Under the pieces are notes generated by a model. It saw only the letters and a list, made by a program, of their open reading frames with translations, was not told where the DNA came from and did not search any database. Both the position numbers and the translations under genes were made by a program. A DNA stretch of 64,000 nt from Phycisphaerales bacterium AB-hyl4 (GTDB lineage: Bacteria; Planctomycetota; Phycisphaerae; Phycisphaerales; Phycisphaeraceae), in NCBI GenBank assembly GCA_041821185.1, contig JBGUBD010000001.1, positions 124,001 through 188,000 of the forward strand. Direction: 5' to 3'. Positions 51,223 through 60,159 of the stretch are shown here, in pieces. Position 1 is the first letter of the stretch; each line of letters starts with the position of its first letter.

Positions 51223-53262
51223 TCACACCCGCAGCGCCGCACTCACCGCATCCTTCAGCGCCGCCACCACCGTCTCCACCTGCGGGTCCACCTCATCATG
51301 CCGCAGCGTCTTGCCCGGATCGCGGAACACCATGCGGAAGCTCACGCTCTTCTGCCCCGCCGCGATCGGCTTGCCGCGATACGTCCCGATAAACCGCACC
51401 GACTCCAGCAACGCCGGCTGCGCCTCCCGCACCGCCTGCTCAATCTCCCGCCACAACACATCCTCCGACACCAGCACCGACAAGTCGCGCTCGATCGCCG
51501 GGTGACGCGGCAGCGCCTGCACCTGACGCGTCGGCGGATACAGCTTCAACATCGGCTCAGCCAACAACTCCGCCGCGACCACCGGCGTCTTCACATCAAA
51601 CACATCCCGCGCCCCGTCCGCGAGCAGCCCCATCACACCGATCGCCTCTCCATGCAGCCGAACCGTCGCCGCCGCCGCATACGTCTCGCGCTCCACCGGC
51701 TCAAAGCTCAGCCCCGCCCGCGCCGCCTGCCCGCCGAGTTGCTCGACCGCATCTTCAATCGTGCCGCGCAGATCGCGCACCGCCTGCTGCGCATCGCCCG
51801 CGTCAGCCAGCAACGCCAACTGCCGCTGCTCGATCATCTCACCATTCACTTCATGCCACGCCGCCGCCGACTCGAACAACCGCACGTCCGCGTTGCCCGC
51901 GTCCTGGTTCGCCTTTCGGCAGATGAGCAAACTCGGCAGCAGCGACGGCCGCAGCATCGGCTCCGCCTTACGCAAGTCATCATTCACCAGCACCGGGCTC
52001 GACCCCGCAGGCACGAACGGCTGCCCCTCCGCCTTACCCACAAAGCTCAGCGTGATCGTCTCATGGAACCCATGCGCCACCAGCGCCTGGCTCAGCCGCC
52101 GACGCGCTTCGACCGAGCTTTGCCTCGGCCGAGCTTCGATCGAGATCCGCTCCTGCCGATCGATCGCATCAAAGCCATGCGATCGACCAACCTCCTCAAC
52201 CAGATCAACCTCGCGCTTCAGGTCCAGCCGAAACGTCGGGACGGTGCAAATGATCTTGCCCGCATCAATGCGCGGCGACAACTCAAGCCGATCCAGATAA
52301 CCCGCCTGCTGCTGCGCACTCATCGCCGTGCCCAGCAGCGCATTACACCGCTCGACGCGCATCGTCACCTGCACCGCCGCCGGGTCGCTCTGCCCCGCTC
52401 GAATCACACCCTGCGCAAGCCGACCGCCTGCCAACATCACGATCAACTGCGCCGCCCGTTGGCTCGCACGCTCCACGCCCAACGGGTCCACGCCGCGCTC
52501 AAAGCGGTAGCTCGAATCGCTCGCCAGCTTCAGCCGACGACTCGTCCGACGCACGCTCAGCGGCGCGAAGATTGCCGACTCCAGCAACACGTTCGTCGTC
52601 CCCTCGCTCACCTCGCTGTCCTGCCCGCCCATCACACCCGCCACCGCGATCGGCCGCTTCGCGTCCGCGATCACCAGCATGTCGTCGCGCAGCTCATGCT
52701 TGCTGCCATCAATCGCGGTAAAACCTTCCCCCTTGCTCGCGCGGCGCACCACAATCCGCCCCTCCGTCAGCTTGCTCATGTCAAACGCGTGCAACGGCTG
52801 CCCGAGTTCCAGCAGCACGTAGTTCGTCACATCCACCACGTTGTTCACGCTGCGCAGCCCGACCGCTTCCAGCCGATCGACCAGCCACTTCGGGCTCGGC
52901 CCGACCTTCACGCCTTCAATCACCCGAGCCGTGTACAGCGGGCAAAGCGTCGGCTGCTCATTGGCAACCTGCGTCCGCTCGCTCACCGCCAACGACGCAT
53001 CTTCCGCAATCTCGATCGCCGGCCGCTTCATCCCCGCCCCCGACGCCGCCGCCACCTCACGCGCCAGCCCCACATGGCTCAGGCAATCGCTGCGGTTCGA
53101 CGTGATCTCCACGTCAAGCTGCTCATCCTGATTCCCGCTGGTCAGGTTCACCAGGTCCCTGCCGTCCAGCGGAAAGCCCACGCGCGTCAGCAGCCGCTCC
53201 GCTTCGTCCGCGTCAATCTTGCGATCCAGATAATCATTCAACCAGGCTAGGCTCGTCTTCAT
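51223..53262 (-). CDS. pheT: Phenylalanyl-tRNA synthetase beta subunit, short form
   Basis: Charges tRNA-Phe together with the alpha subunit. The 679-aa chain starts MKTSLAWLNDYLDRKIDADE and includes VEITSNRSDCLSHVGLAREV with AAASG directly after about 50 residues. It continues with FDMSKL, the B3/B4 editing module and the C-terminal anticodon-fold domain (ALPRHPAIERDLSVLVSEDV, then VSFRMVFRDPGKTL). The usual EMAP-II-like tRNA-binding domain between the first helix and the ITxNRxDC block is missing, which accounts for the shortfall from about 790-800 aa. pheS is not adjacent. Start chosen at 53262. Confidence 0.93.
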   Translation of the reverse strand: MKTSLAWLNDYLDRKIDADEAERLLTRVGFPLDGRDLVNLTSGNQDEQLDVEITSNRSDCLSHVGLAREVAAASGAGMKRPAIEIAEDASLAVSERTQVANEQPTLCPLYTARVIEGVKVGPSPKWLVDRLEAVGLRSVNNVVDVTNYVLLELGQPLHAFDMSKLTEGRIVVRRASKGEGFTAIDGSKHELRDDMLVIADAKRPIAVAGVMGGQDSEVSEGTTNVLLESAIFAPLSVRRTSRRLKLASDSSYRFERGVDPLGVERASQRAAQLIVMLAGGRLAQGVIRAGQSDPAAVQVTMRVERCNALLGTAMSAQQQAGYLDRLELSPRIDAGKIICTVPTFRLDLKREVDLVEEVGRSHGFDAIDRQERISIEARPRQSSVEARRRLSQALVAHGFHETITLSFVGKAEGQPFVPAGSSPVLVNDDLRKAEPMLRPSLLPSLLICRKANQDAGNADVRLFESAAAWHEVNGEMIEQRQLALLADAGDAQQAVRDLRGTIEDAVEQLGGQAARAGLSFEPVERETYAAAATVRLHGEAIGVMGLLADGARDVFDVKTPVVAAELLAEPMLKLYPPTRQVQALPRHPAIERDLSVLVSEDVLWREIEQAVREAQPALLESVRFIGTYRGKPIAAGQKSVSFRMVFRDPGKTLRHDEVDPQVETVVAALKDAVSAALRV

Positions 53263-53352
53263 GGCGTCGGATGGTATCACCATCCGCAACACCGGCAACT
53301 TGCCTTGCACCCCCGAGCCGCCGACGATGATCCGTCAACAAGGGAGCTTCAC

Positions 53353-53853
53353 GTGAAAACGTCAACCACACCGCCCATCCACTGGCCCGCCGTCATCGCC
53401 GCCCTCGCCCTCCTGTTCGTCGGCTGCGCCCCGATCCCCCCCACCGCCGCCGAGCATGGCTACCCGCCCGACTTCTCGCTCGTGTTCACCGTCAAGCACG
53501 ACGACGCCCCATCCGACCTGCTTGACCCGCTTGCCATGCCCGCCCAGCACGTCGTCTCACCCGACCGCACGCTCCGCGTCGCCCTCGGCCCCGGCGCAGG
53601 CCACGACTTCCACCCCGCCGTCACCGCCCGCCTCTCGCCCCAACAGATGATCCAGCTCTACCGCATCGCCGAGGCCGGCAACCTCCTCGACGCCCCGCCC
53701 CACACCGACACCGACGTCGACCCCACCGGCCTGCACTACCGCATCACCCTCACCGCCCACGGCTACCGCCGACACTACACCACCACCCCCACCGACCACC
53801 CCGCCGCCACCATGCTCCTCGAACGCCTCATCAAACTCCGAACCCCCCACTAA
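53353..53853 (+). CDS. Putative lipoprotein
   Basis: A 166-aa protein from a GTG start (AAGGGAG about 7 nt upstream). The signal peptide ends in a lipobox, VIAALALLFVGC, with the lipidated Cys at about residue 23. The rest has alternating polar/hydrophobic stretches (for example DFSLVFTVKHDDAPSDLLD and LHYRITLTAHGYRRHY) and no recognised domain. It is divergent from pheT and convergent with the comF-like gene. Function unknown. Confidence 0.7.
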   Translation: MKTSTTPPIHWPAVIAALALLFVGCAPIPPTAAEHGYPPDFSLVFTVKHDDAPSDLLDPLAMPAQHVVSPDRTLRVALGPGAGHDFHPAVTARLSPQQMIQLYRIAEAGNLLDAPPHTDTDVDPTGLHYRITLTAHGYRRHYTTTPTDHPAATMLLERLIKLRTPH

Positions 53854-53862
53854 CCCCCAATT

Positions 53863-53905
53863 CCAAATCCGAAATCCGAAATCCGAAATCCGAAATCCGA
53901 AATTC
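53863..53905. repeat. Tandem heptad array (AAATCCG units)
   Basis: About five to six direct copies of the 7-mer AAATCCG, a unit shared with the arms around the four-helix-bundle gene at 28840-29300. Here the array is single and has no associated gene. It lies between the lipoprotein gene and the comF-like gene. Confidence 0.9.
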
Positions 53906-54641
53906 ACCCCCGCCCCTTCACCCCAAACCCCCGCCCCCGCGGGTCCGCCACCGCAGCCACCGCTGCCACAATGCTCTTCGCCCCCGCCTCGCGTAGCAGC
54001 CGCCCGCACGCCGACAGCGTCGCCCCGCTCGTCTTCACATCGTCCACCAGCACCACTTCCCACCCGCTCAGGTCGATCGGCTCGATCGCGAACGAGTCCG
54101 CCACATTGATCCCACGATGCTCCGGCAGCACCGCCGTCTGCGGCGGACGCCGACGCGGACGATGCAACACATCCACCATCGGCCACCCCCGCGCACGCAC
54201 CAACCCATCCGCAATCAACCGCGCCTGGTTGTACCCCCGCCGCCACCGCCGCGCCCAATGCATCGGCACCGGCACCACCGCGACCGGCGCGCCCCCCGTC
54301 GGCGACCCGATCGCCTCGCCCAACTGACCGCCGAACCACAACGCCCGACGCCAGTCGCCCGCAAACTTCGACGCTCGCACCCACCCCGCCAACGGCTCCT
54401 CATACAGCCCCAGCCGATACAGCCGATCCCACACCAGCCGCTCCCCCACGCAAAACGCACAACCGCGCGGCGTCATCGCCTCCACCACCCCCGACGCACC
54501 GCAGCGCGGACAATACGCCGTCAACTCATCGCGCGCCCACACCCTGCCAGGCACTTCGCGCAACGACAACTCGATCGTGTCAGGCGACAATTCCTCCAAC
54601 ACGCCACGCAGCCATTGTCGAAAATACAATTCAGCGGGCAT
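53904..54641 (-). CDS. ComF-family phosphoribosyltransferase-like protein
   Basis: A 245-aa ComF-like protein. It has an N-terminal Cys cluster (CPRCGASGVVEAMTPRGCAF with Cys after it, a zinc-binding motif), the block YEEPLAGWVRASKFAGDWR, the VAVVPVPMHWARRWRRGYNQ family signature and the PRPP-binding loop VVLVDDVKTSGATL. ComF proteins are linked to DNA uptake and, more generally, to nucleotide recycling; the exact reaction is unknown to me. The ATG at 54641 is preferred over the GTG two codons upstream. The 3' end runs close to a heptad array. Confidence 0.88.
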   Translation of the reverse strand: MPAELYFRQWLRGVLEELSPDTIELSLREVPGRVWARDELTAYCPRCGASGVVEAMTPRGCAFCVGERLVWDRLYRLGLYEEPLAGWVRASKFAGDWRRALWFGGQLGEAIGSPTGGAPVAVVPVPMHWARRWRRGYNQARLIADGLVRARGWPMVDVLHRPRRRPPQTAVLPEHRGINVADSFAIEPIDLSGWEVVLVDDVKTSGATLSACGRLLREAGAKSIVAAVAAVADPRGRGFGVKGRG

Positions 54642-54670
54642 AGGCACCCTCGGCCGTTATACTTCCGACA

Positions 54671-55720
54671 GTGTCCAACAAACAACCCCATCCCGAAACC
54701 GTGTCATCCCCGACCGCGCCCGCGCCCCCGGCCCCGGCCCCGCGCAGCCGATTCGACGCCACCGTCGAATTCAACCGCTTCATCTGCCGCGAGCACTACC
54801 GCCTCCGCCTGCGCATCACCCGCCCCTTCCCCGCCACAAAGCCCGGCCAGTTCGTCCAGCTCGGCTGCCGACCGCCCAACGGCGCCATCGACGCCGACGC
54901 CCTGCTCGGCCGCGACCTGGCCTGGGAGCCCGGCCAGCGCCCCGACCTGCACCAACCCGAACTCTGCAACCGACTCGCCATGCTCCGCCGACCCTTCAGC
55001 CTCGCCGGCCGAGGCGACGACGAGCACGGCACGTGGATCGACATCATCCACCGCATCGTCGGCACAGGCACCGACTGGCTCGCACAACTCAACGTCGGCG
55101 ACCCCGTCGACCTCATCGGCCCACTCGGCAACGCCTTCACACTGCCGGACGACAAACACGTCGGCCTGCTCGTCGGCGGCGGCGTCGGACTGCCGCCCAT
55201 GTTCTACCTCGCCCAAGCCATGAAAACCGCAGGCTGGGACGCCGTCGCCTTCGTCGGCGCCATGACCCACGACCTGCTCGCCGTCGAATTCGTCGACGAA
55301 CAGCCCGCCAACGTCGAAGGCCTCCCCCTCCCCTGCGTCGTCGACTTCGCTCGCTTCGACTACCCCACCGTCATCACCACCGACGACGGCTCGATGGGCC
55401 TCAGCGGACGCATCACCGACGGCCTCTCCCGCGTCCTCGAAGGCCTCCCCAACGCCACCGCCAACGCCGCCGTCGTCTACACCTGCGGCCCCGAGCCCAT
55501 GATGGCCGCCGTCGCCAAGCTCGCCGAGGCCCGCGGCGTCGACTGTCAGGTCTGCGTCGAACAGGCCATGGCCTGCGGCATGGGCACCTGCCAGTCCTGC
55601 ATCGTCCGCATCGAGTCCCCCGACGAGCCCCACGGCCAAACCGCCGTCGGCCGACCGTGGCGCTACCGCCTCGCCTGCACCGACGGCCCCGTCTTCCCCT
55701 CAACCAAAGTCGTCTGGTAA
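54671..55720 (+). CDS. pyrK: Dihydroorotate dehydrogenase electron-transfer subunit
   Basis: FAD and [2Fe-2S] subunit that passes electrons from class 1B dihydroorotate dehydrogenase to NAD. A 349-aa protein from a GTG start. Residues 40-150 form the FAD-binding barrel (LRRPFSLAGRGDDEHGTWID, then VGDPVDLIGPLGNAF), 165-280 the NAD-binding domain (VGGGVGLPPMFYLAQAM), and the Cys ligands are Cys302, Cys307, Cys310 and Cys336 (CGMGTCQSC and LACTDGPVF). It is longer than usual because of a Pro-rich N-terminus. pyrD is not adjacent. Confidence 0.88.
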   Translation: MSNKQPHPETVSSPTAPAPPAPAPRSRFDATVEFNRFICREHYRLRLRITRPFPATKPGQFVQLGCRPPNGAIDADALLGRDLAWEPGQRPDLHQPELCNRLAMLRRPFSLAGRGDDEHGTWIDIIHRIVGTGTDWLAQLNVGDPVDLIGPLGNAFTLPDDKHVGLLVGGGVGLPPMFYLAQAMKTAGWDAVAFVGAMTHDLLAVEFVDEQPANVEGLPLPCVVDFARFDYPTVITTDDGSMGLSGRITDGLSRVLEGLPNATANAAVVYTCGPEPMMAAVAKLAEARGVDCQVCVEQAMACGMGTCQSCIVRIESPDEPHGQTAVGRPWRYRLACTDGPVFPSTKVVW

Positions 55721-56022
55721 CCCCAAACACTCCCCCCGCCCAAAAAAACGCCCCCCAAAGCCCCCGAAGCCCACGGACGGAGTCCGTGGGTCCCGCTGTC
55801 CGTGGGCCCCCCCGCGCCAAGGTTATCGCCCCTTCCCCGCCGCGTTATTCCCCTCCCCCCCAACCAATCGCCGATCAGGTAATAGCCGACTCGGATCAAA
55901 GTTGTGGCCGCGCCGCCATCGCGGCACATCAGTTGCATCACACTGCTGCAGGGATGGGATGAAAAGGTCGTGCCCTCGCCAAAGTGCCAGGGCCGCGACA
56001 AGTGGGCTGGAGGCAATGAACC
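55721..56022. other. 302-bp intergenic region with a palindrome
   Basis: It holds the palindromic repeat at 55766-55807 and no credible gene. The GC content is high on the left and moderate on the right. Confidence 0.5.
55766..55807. repeat. Dispersed palindrome, copy 7, with an extra half copy
   Basis: GAAGCCCACGGAC, loop GGA and GTCCGTGGGTCCC, then a second GTCCGTGGG. The extra arm suggests slippage or a second insertion. Confidence 0.85.
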
Positions 56023-56985
56023 ATGTTGAAGTTGCTCGCGGTTCATCGCGATGGTTCGGAGAAACTGCTCCGTGTACACCCCGGCAAGGCCGACGTGCTC
56101 GGCCGACGGGCGCCGCGCCTGACACTCGAAGACTCCTGCGTCTCACGTCAGCATGCCCGGGTCTGGTTTGAAAATGATTGCTGGTGGCTGGTCGACCTCG
56201 ACTCCACCCATGGCACGTGGGTGAACCACGACCGCGTCGAGCAGCCCACGCCCCTGCGACTCGGCGACGAGATCCGCCTCGGCCGTATGCTGCTGGTCGT
56301 CCGCGAAGCCGACGCCACAGCCGACGACTCGCCCACCAACCCGACCTCAACGCCACCCGCCGCCGCCGCGGAAACCCAGGCAAAAGCTGCCGCCGCGTCG
56401 CCCCCCGACGATCACCCCAAGCCCGATCGCGACGCGCGCGAAGCATCGTCCGCCTCAGCCTCACAAGATCGCCTCGACCCCACCACGCCCCTCCAGGCCG
56501 ACGAGGTCATCATCGCGCCATCCGTCTCACTGGACGATGCCGCCATCGCCACGCCCTACGCCCCCTCGCCGACACCCCAACTCGCCGCCGACGAGTCTGC
56601 CCCCGCGATCACCTTCACAACCTTCGGCGACTCGCCGGCCAACGCCGACGACAACGGCCTCGCCCGACACGACCCGCGCCGCGAGGAAGACATCGACCCC
56701 CTCGCCGACGATCAGGCCAACGACCCCGACGCCACGCCGACCACCCTCAACGGCGCCGCCCGCCGCGACCCGGTCGCCGGCAACTTCGGCGTCATCTTCC
56801 CCCAGACCGGCCGACCCGGCGGCAGCCACCACAACCGCCACAGCCGACCATCTTCCAGCGACCGCACCGCCAGGCACAGCGATGCCGGCCAGAAGCACAG
56901 CCGATGGGTCACCCTCGCCGCCTTCGCCGTCGCCGGCACGATGGCCGCCGTCGCCACCACCGCCTGGCTGATGTACCCCGGCTGA
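56023..56985 (+). CDS. FHA-domain protein with C-terminal membrane anchor
   Basis: A 320-aa protein. Residues 3-90 form a forkhead-associated domain with the phosphothreonine-binding pattern: VLGRRAPRLTLED, SCVSRQHARVWFEN, LVDLDSTHGTWVN and IRLGRMLLVV. Residues 95-290 are an Ala/Pro/Asp-rich disordered segment. A single hydrophobic helix (LAAFAVAGTMAAVATTAWLM) lies at the extreme C-terminus, so it is probably tail-anchored with the FHA domain in the cytoplasm. It probably recognises a phosphorylated Ser/Thr-kinase substrate. No kinase is adjacent. Confidence 0.85.
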   Translation: MLKLLAVHRDGSEKLLRVHPGKADVLGRRAPRLTLEDSCVSRQHARVWFENDCWWLVDLDSTHGTWVNHDRVEQPTPLRLGDEIRLGRMLLVVREADATADDSPTNPTSTPPAAAAETQAKAAAASPPDDHPKPDRDAREASSASASQDRLDPTTPLQADEVIIAPSVSLDDAAIATPYAPSPTPQLAADESAPAITFTTFGDSPANADDNGLARHDPRREEDIDPLADDQANDPDATPTTLNGAARRDPVAGNFGVIFPQTGRPGGSHHNRHSRPSSSDRTARHSDAGQKHSRWVTLAAFAVAGTMAAVATTAWLMYPG

Positions 56986-57126
56986 CCCCGGCCGAGCCGC
57001 CCGAATCGTCGGGCCAAAAACCTTGAAATCCCCCGTCGGCCGTAGACAATGGAACGGGCTGACTGGCTTTTCCACGTCACGCACACCCAGGCATGCATGT
57101 TATTTGTGTAAACAAGGAAGCCCGGC

Positions 57127-57345
57127 GTGTGGCATCGCCGCGATAAATCAAAGCCGCTGGAAACGCGCGAACGCATGATCGCCGAAACCGAGGCGTTCCT
57201 GAGCTGGGCTCTGGCCGACCGCAGCCAGCCCCTGCCCCGCATCCCCCGCCGCCGCGTCGCCGACGGCGGCTACACTGAACTGCTCCGCCGCCCCGGCGCT
57301 CGCGCCGCAGTGCTACACTGGTGGCGTCGCGTTCTGAATCAGTAA
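57127..57345 (+). CDS. Small basic hypothetical protein
   Basis: A 72-aa ORF from a GTG start with a good AAGGAAG site (57114-57120) 6 nt upstream. The protein is basic and Arg/Trp-rich (WHRRDKSKPLETRERMIAET, then AFLSWALADR, GYTELLRRPG and LHWWRRVLNQ). There is no signal peptide or known domain. Weight rests on the ribosome binding site and a complete frame; I have no family evidence. Confidence 0.5.
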   Translation: MWHRRDKSKPLETRERMIAETEAFLSWALADRSQPLPRIPRRRVADGGYTELLRRPGARAAVLHWWRRVLNQ

Positions 57346-57452
57346 TCATCCTCAGAACCCCGGCCGCGTTACGCCGTACTAGCAATTAACCGATACCAAA
57401 ATCACGTTCACCCACACATTCATCCATAGACCTGTAGTGAGAGTTTGACCCC

Positions 57453-58136
57453 ATGGCAGCAAAAGCATCCATCAGTTCCGGCTACCGCTGGCGGCTGGGC
57501 ATCATCGCCGCCGCCCTGCTGCTGTTCGGCAGCGCGTTCGTCTACGACGCCGCCGTCACCTGGGAACCGCTGATGGAGATCCGCCGAAGCTACCCCGAAC
57601 GCCAGCGCATCTACCAGCAATGGGAACAGGTCCAGCTCGACCACGACGGCGACGCCGCCGAAGCCAACCGCGCCTGGGCCGCCATCGCCGACGCCGAGGG
57701 CTACCCCGACCGCCCAAGCGAATACACCGACCGCGACATCTTCATCCAATGGGTCTGCGCCGCCATCACTCTCCCGCTAGGCCTGCTCTTCGCCGTCTCA
57801 TGGGTCCGCACCGGCAGCCGATGGATCGCCACCGACGACACCGGCCTGCACACCAGCTGGGGCCAGCACGCCCCCTGGCCCACCCTCCGCAGCATCGACA
57901 AGTCCCGCTGGAAGGCCAAAGGCATCGCCGTCGTCCACTACGACGACAACGGCAGCGAACGCCGCATCACCCTCGACGACTGGAAATACGACCGCGAACC
58001 CACCGCTGAGATGCTCAAGGAAGTCGAAGCACAGCTCGGCGAAACCGACCCCGCCACCACCGAGCCCGAGCCCGTCGCAACAGCCGAAACGACCGAAGCG
58101 ACCGAAGCGACCGAAAAGTCCGACGCCACCCCCTGA
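57453..58136 (+). CDS. Membrane protein of unknown function
   Basis: A 227-aa protein with two membrane helices, at about residues 11-32 (WRLGIIAAALLLFGSAFVYD) and 100-118 (WVCAAITLPLGLLFAVSWV). The C-terminal half is cytosolic or periplasmic and ends in a Thr/Glu/Ala-rich repeat. The segment WIATDDTGLHTSWGQHAPW followed by WKAKGIAVVHY resembles bacterial PH-like (YdbT-type) domains, but I cannot confirm it. Function is unknown. A palindromic repeat follows. Confidence 0.75.
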   Translation: MAAKASISSGYRWRLGIIAAALLLFGSAFVYDAAVTWEPLMEIRRSYPERQRIYQQWEQVQLDHDGDAAEANRAWAAIADAEGYPDRPSEYTDRDIFIQWVCAAITLPLGLLFAVSWVRTGSRWIATDDTGLHTSWGQHAPWPTLRSIDKSRWKAKGIAVVHYDDNGSERRITLDDWKYDREPTAEMLKEVEAQLGETDPATTEPEPVATAETTEATEATEKSDATP

Positions 58137-58183
58137 TTGCCGCCCCCACCAGGCAAGCCAACACACAACCAGCAACACCCCCC

Positions 58184-58213
58184 GAAGCCCACGGCGTCCC
58201 GCCGTGGGTTTTT
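58184..58213. repeat. Dispersed palindrome, copy 8
   Basis: GAAGCCCACGGCG, loop TCC and CGCCGTGGGTTTTT. The T-run on the plus strand may give terminator function for the membrane-protein gene ending at 58136. Confidence 0.85.
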
Positions 58214-58347
58214 CAATACCCCGCGCCCCATGCGCCACAAGATCGCACACAACAAAGACCTACACCACCAACAAAAACACAACCACATGAAGAAAAAATC
58301 AACACACAAAACCCAACTGCTTTTTAAAAAGGCACTCCGTTTTTATC

Positions 58348-58376
58348 TTGCAAATATTTTGATCATTCGATAAATT
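58348..58376 (+). promoter_or_regulatory. Candidate sigma-70 promoter of glnA
   Basis: TTGCAA (58348-58353), a 17-bp spacer and TAAATT (58371-58376), in AT-rich DNA 89 bp before the glnA start codon. No NtrC or sigma-54 motif (GG and GC 12 and 24 bp before a start) was found nearby. Confidence 0.4.
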
Positions 58377-58465
58377 ACTGCCTAACAACATCGGTCGAGG
58401 CGACCAACGGACGCTCGCCCCCCAATCAGGGAGCAAAGACCACCCCTTGTTTTTAGGAGACGAAG

Positions 58466-59881
58466 ATGACGCCTGACGAAGTAATCAAGCTCGCCAAGGA
58501 AAAGAACTGCAAAATGCTCGACCTGCGGTTCATGGACTTCCCCGGCAAGTGGCAGCACACCAGCTACCCCATCAGCGAACTCAACAAAGACTCCCTCGAA
58601 GAAGGCTTCGGCTTCGATGGCTCGTCCATCCGCGGCTGGCAGGCCATCAACGAATCCGACATGCTCCTTCGCCCCGTCCTCGACACCGCGTTCGTCGACC
58701 CGTTCTTCAAAGAGCCTACCCTCGTCCTCGTCTGCGACATCGCAGACCCCGTCACCGGCGAAGACTACACCCGCGACCCACGCTCCATCGCCAAGAAGAC
58801 CGAGGCCTACCTCAAGTCCTCAGGCCTCGCCGACACCGCCTTCCTCGGACCCGAAGCCGAGTTCTTCGTCTTCAACAACGTCCAGTACAGTTCCGACCCA
58901 CAGCACAGCTTCTTCCGCATCGACTCGCCCGAAGCCATCTGGAACACCGGCAAAGGCGAAGACGGCGGCAACCTCGGCCACAAGAACCGCTACAAGGAAG
59001 GCTACTTCCCCGTCCCGCCAAACGACACGCTCATGGACCTGCGCACCGAGATGACGCTGACCATGATCGAAGCCGGCATCGACGTCGAATGCCAGCACCA
59101 CGAGGTCGCCGGCGCAGGCCAATGCGAAATCGACGTCCGCTTCGCACCCCTCGTCGAGATGGGCGACAAGCTCACCCTCTACAAATACATCGTCAAAAAC
59201 GTCGCCGCGAAGCATGGCCTCTCCGCCACCTTCCTCCCCAAACCCGTCTACGGCGACAACGGATCGGGCATGCACACCCACCTCTCCCTCTGGAAAGACG
59301 GCAAGCCCCTGTTCGCAGGCGACGGCTACTCCGGCCTCAGCCAGATGGCCATGCACGCCATCGGCGGCGTCCTCAAGCACGCCCCCGCACTGCTCGCCTT
59401 CACCAACCCCTCCACCAACAGCTACAAGCGGCTCGTGCCCGGCTACGAAGCCCCGGTCAACCTCGCCTACAGCCAGCGAAACCGCTCCGCCAGCGTCCGC
59501 ATCCCGGTCTACTCCAAGTCGCCTAAGTCCAAGCGACTCGAGTTCCGCTGCCCCGACCCCTCGTGCAACCCGTACCTCGCCTTCGCGGCGCTGACGATGG
59601 CGGCCGTGGACGGCATCCAGAACAAGATCGACCCCGGCGATCCCTTGGACGTGAACATCTACGACCTCGAACCCGAAGAAGCGGCCAACATCCCCAAGAC
59701 CCCCGGCACACTCGAAGAGGCGCTCACCGCGTTGCAGAACGACCACGAGTTCCTCCTCAAGGGTGACGTGTTCACCCCCGACGTCATCTCCACCTGGATC
59801 GGATACAAGATGGAGAACGAAGTCGACGCCCTGAAGCTTCGCCCGCATCCGCACGAGTTCATGATGTACTACGACATCTGA
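58466..59881 (+). CDS. glnA: Glutamine synthetase, type I
   Basis: Forms glutamine from glutamate, ammonia and ATP; the main entry of ammonia into metabolism. The 471-aa chain has the GSI motifs: [42 protein letters not shown], the [14 protein letters not shown] block, [14 protein letters not shown] with the active-site segment, and RSASVRIP. Tyr399 in [10 protein letters not shown] is at the adenylylation-site position, so it is the GSI-beta type that can be adenylylated. It is preceded by AGGAGA before the ATG and followed by a terminator. No glnB or glnE is adjacent. Confidence 0.97.
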   Translation: MTPDEVIKLAKEKNCKMLDLRFMDFPGKWQHTSYPISELNKDSLEEGFGFDGSSIRGWQAINESDMLLRPVLDTAFVDPFFKEPTLVLVCDIADPVTGEDYTRDPRSIAKKTEAYLKSSGLADTAFLGPEAEFFVFNNVQYSSDPQHSFFRIDSPEAIWNTGKGEDGGNLGHKNRYKEGYFPVPPNDTLMDLRTEMTLTMIEAGIDVECQHHEVAGAGQCEIDVRFAPLVEMGDKLTLYKYIVKNVAAKHGLSATFLPKPVYGDNGSGMHTHLSLWKDGKPLFAGDGYSGLSQMAMHAIGGVLKHAPALLAFTNPSTNSYKRLVPGYEAPVNLAYSQRNRSASVRIPVYSKSPKSKRLEFRCPDPSCNPYLAFAALTMAAVDGIQNKIDPGDPLDVNIYDLEPEEAANIPKTPGTLEEALTALQNDHEFLLKGDVFTPDVISTWIGYKMENEVDALKLRPHPHEFMMYYDI

Positions 59882-59929
59882 CCTCATGGAACCGTTTCAA
59901 ATTCAACCGTCCCGACTTTGATCGAATTC

Positions 59930-59963
59930 AAGCCCTTCGGCAGATGCCGGAGGGCTTATTTGT
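59930..59963 (+). terminator. Rho-independent terminator of glnA
   Basis: AAGCCCTTCGGC (59930-59941), loop AGAT and GCCGGAGGGCTT (59946-59957) pair as a 12-bp stem, followed by ATTTGTTT. It is 49 bp downstream of the stop codon. Confidence 0.8.
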
Positions 59964-60159
59964 TTCTGTTCCAGCACTTGCCTCACCGGCTGAGATTTTG
60001 TATCGGCTCAAAAGTGCCGAAACCGACGGGGGAGGCGGCTGGATTTGAAAACGAACTGCGACTGGCTCGCCCGTCGAAACCTGCTATAGAATGTCGACAA
60101 GCAGCACCGCTACCATTGACACGCCACACGGTCAGAACAGCGACACCGAGGAGCCAGCC

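Larger units (their letters stand above)
58137..58465. other. 329-bp region upstream of glnA
   Basis: It contains palindrome copy 8 at 58184-58213, an AT-rich stretch (58255-58375, unusually low GC for this genome) and a promoter candidate at 58348-58376. No gene is seen. The leader from the promoter to glnA is about 85 nt. Confidence 0.55.

Noticed and set aside
51175..53250. 691-codon frame on the plus strand opposite pheT
   Set aside because: Shadow of pheT; the Arg/His/Pro-rich translation is typical of antisense frames at this GC content.
54117..55962. Long plus-strand frames opposite comF and offset from pyrK
   Set aside because: Arg/Pro-rich translations without family similarity; pyrK and comF-like motifs are complete in their own frames.
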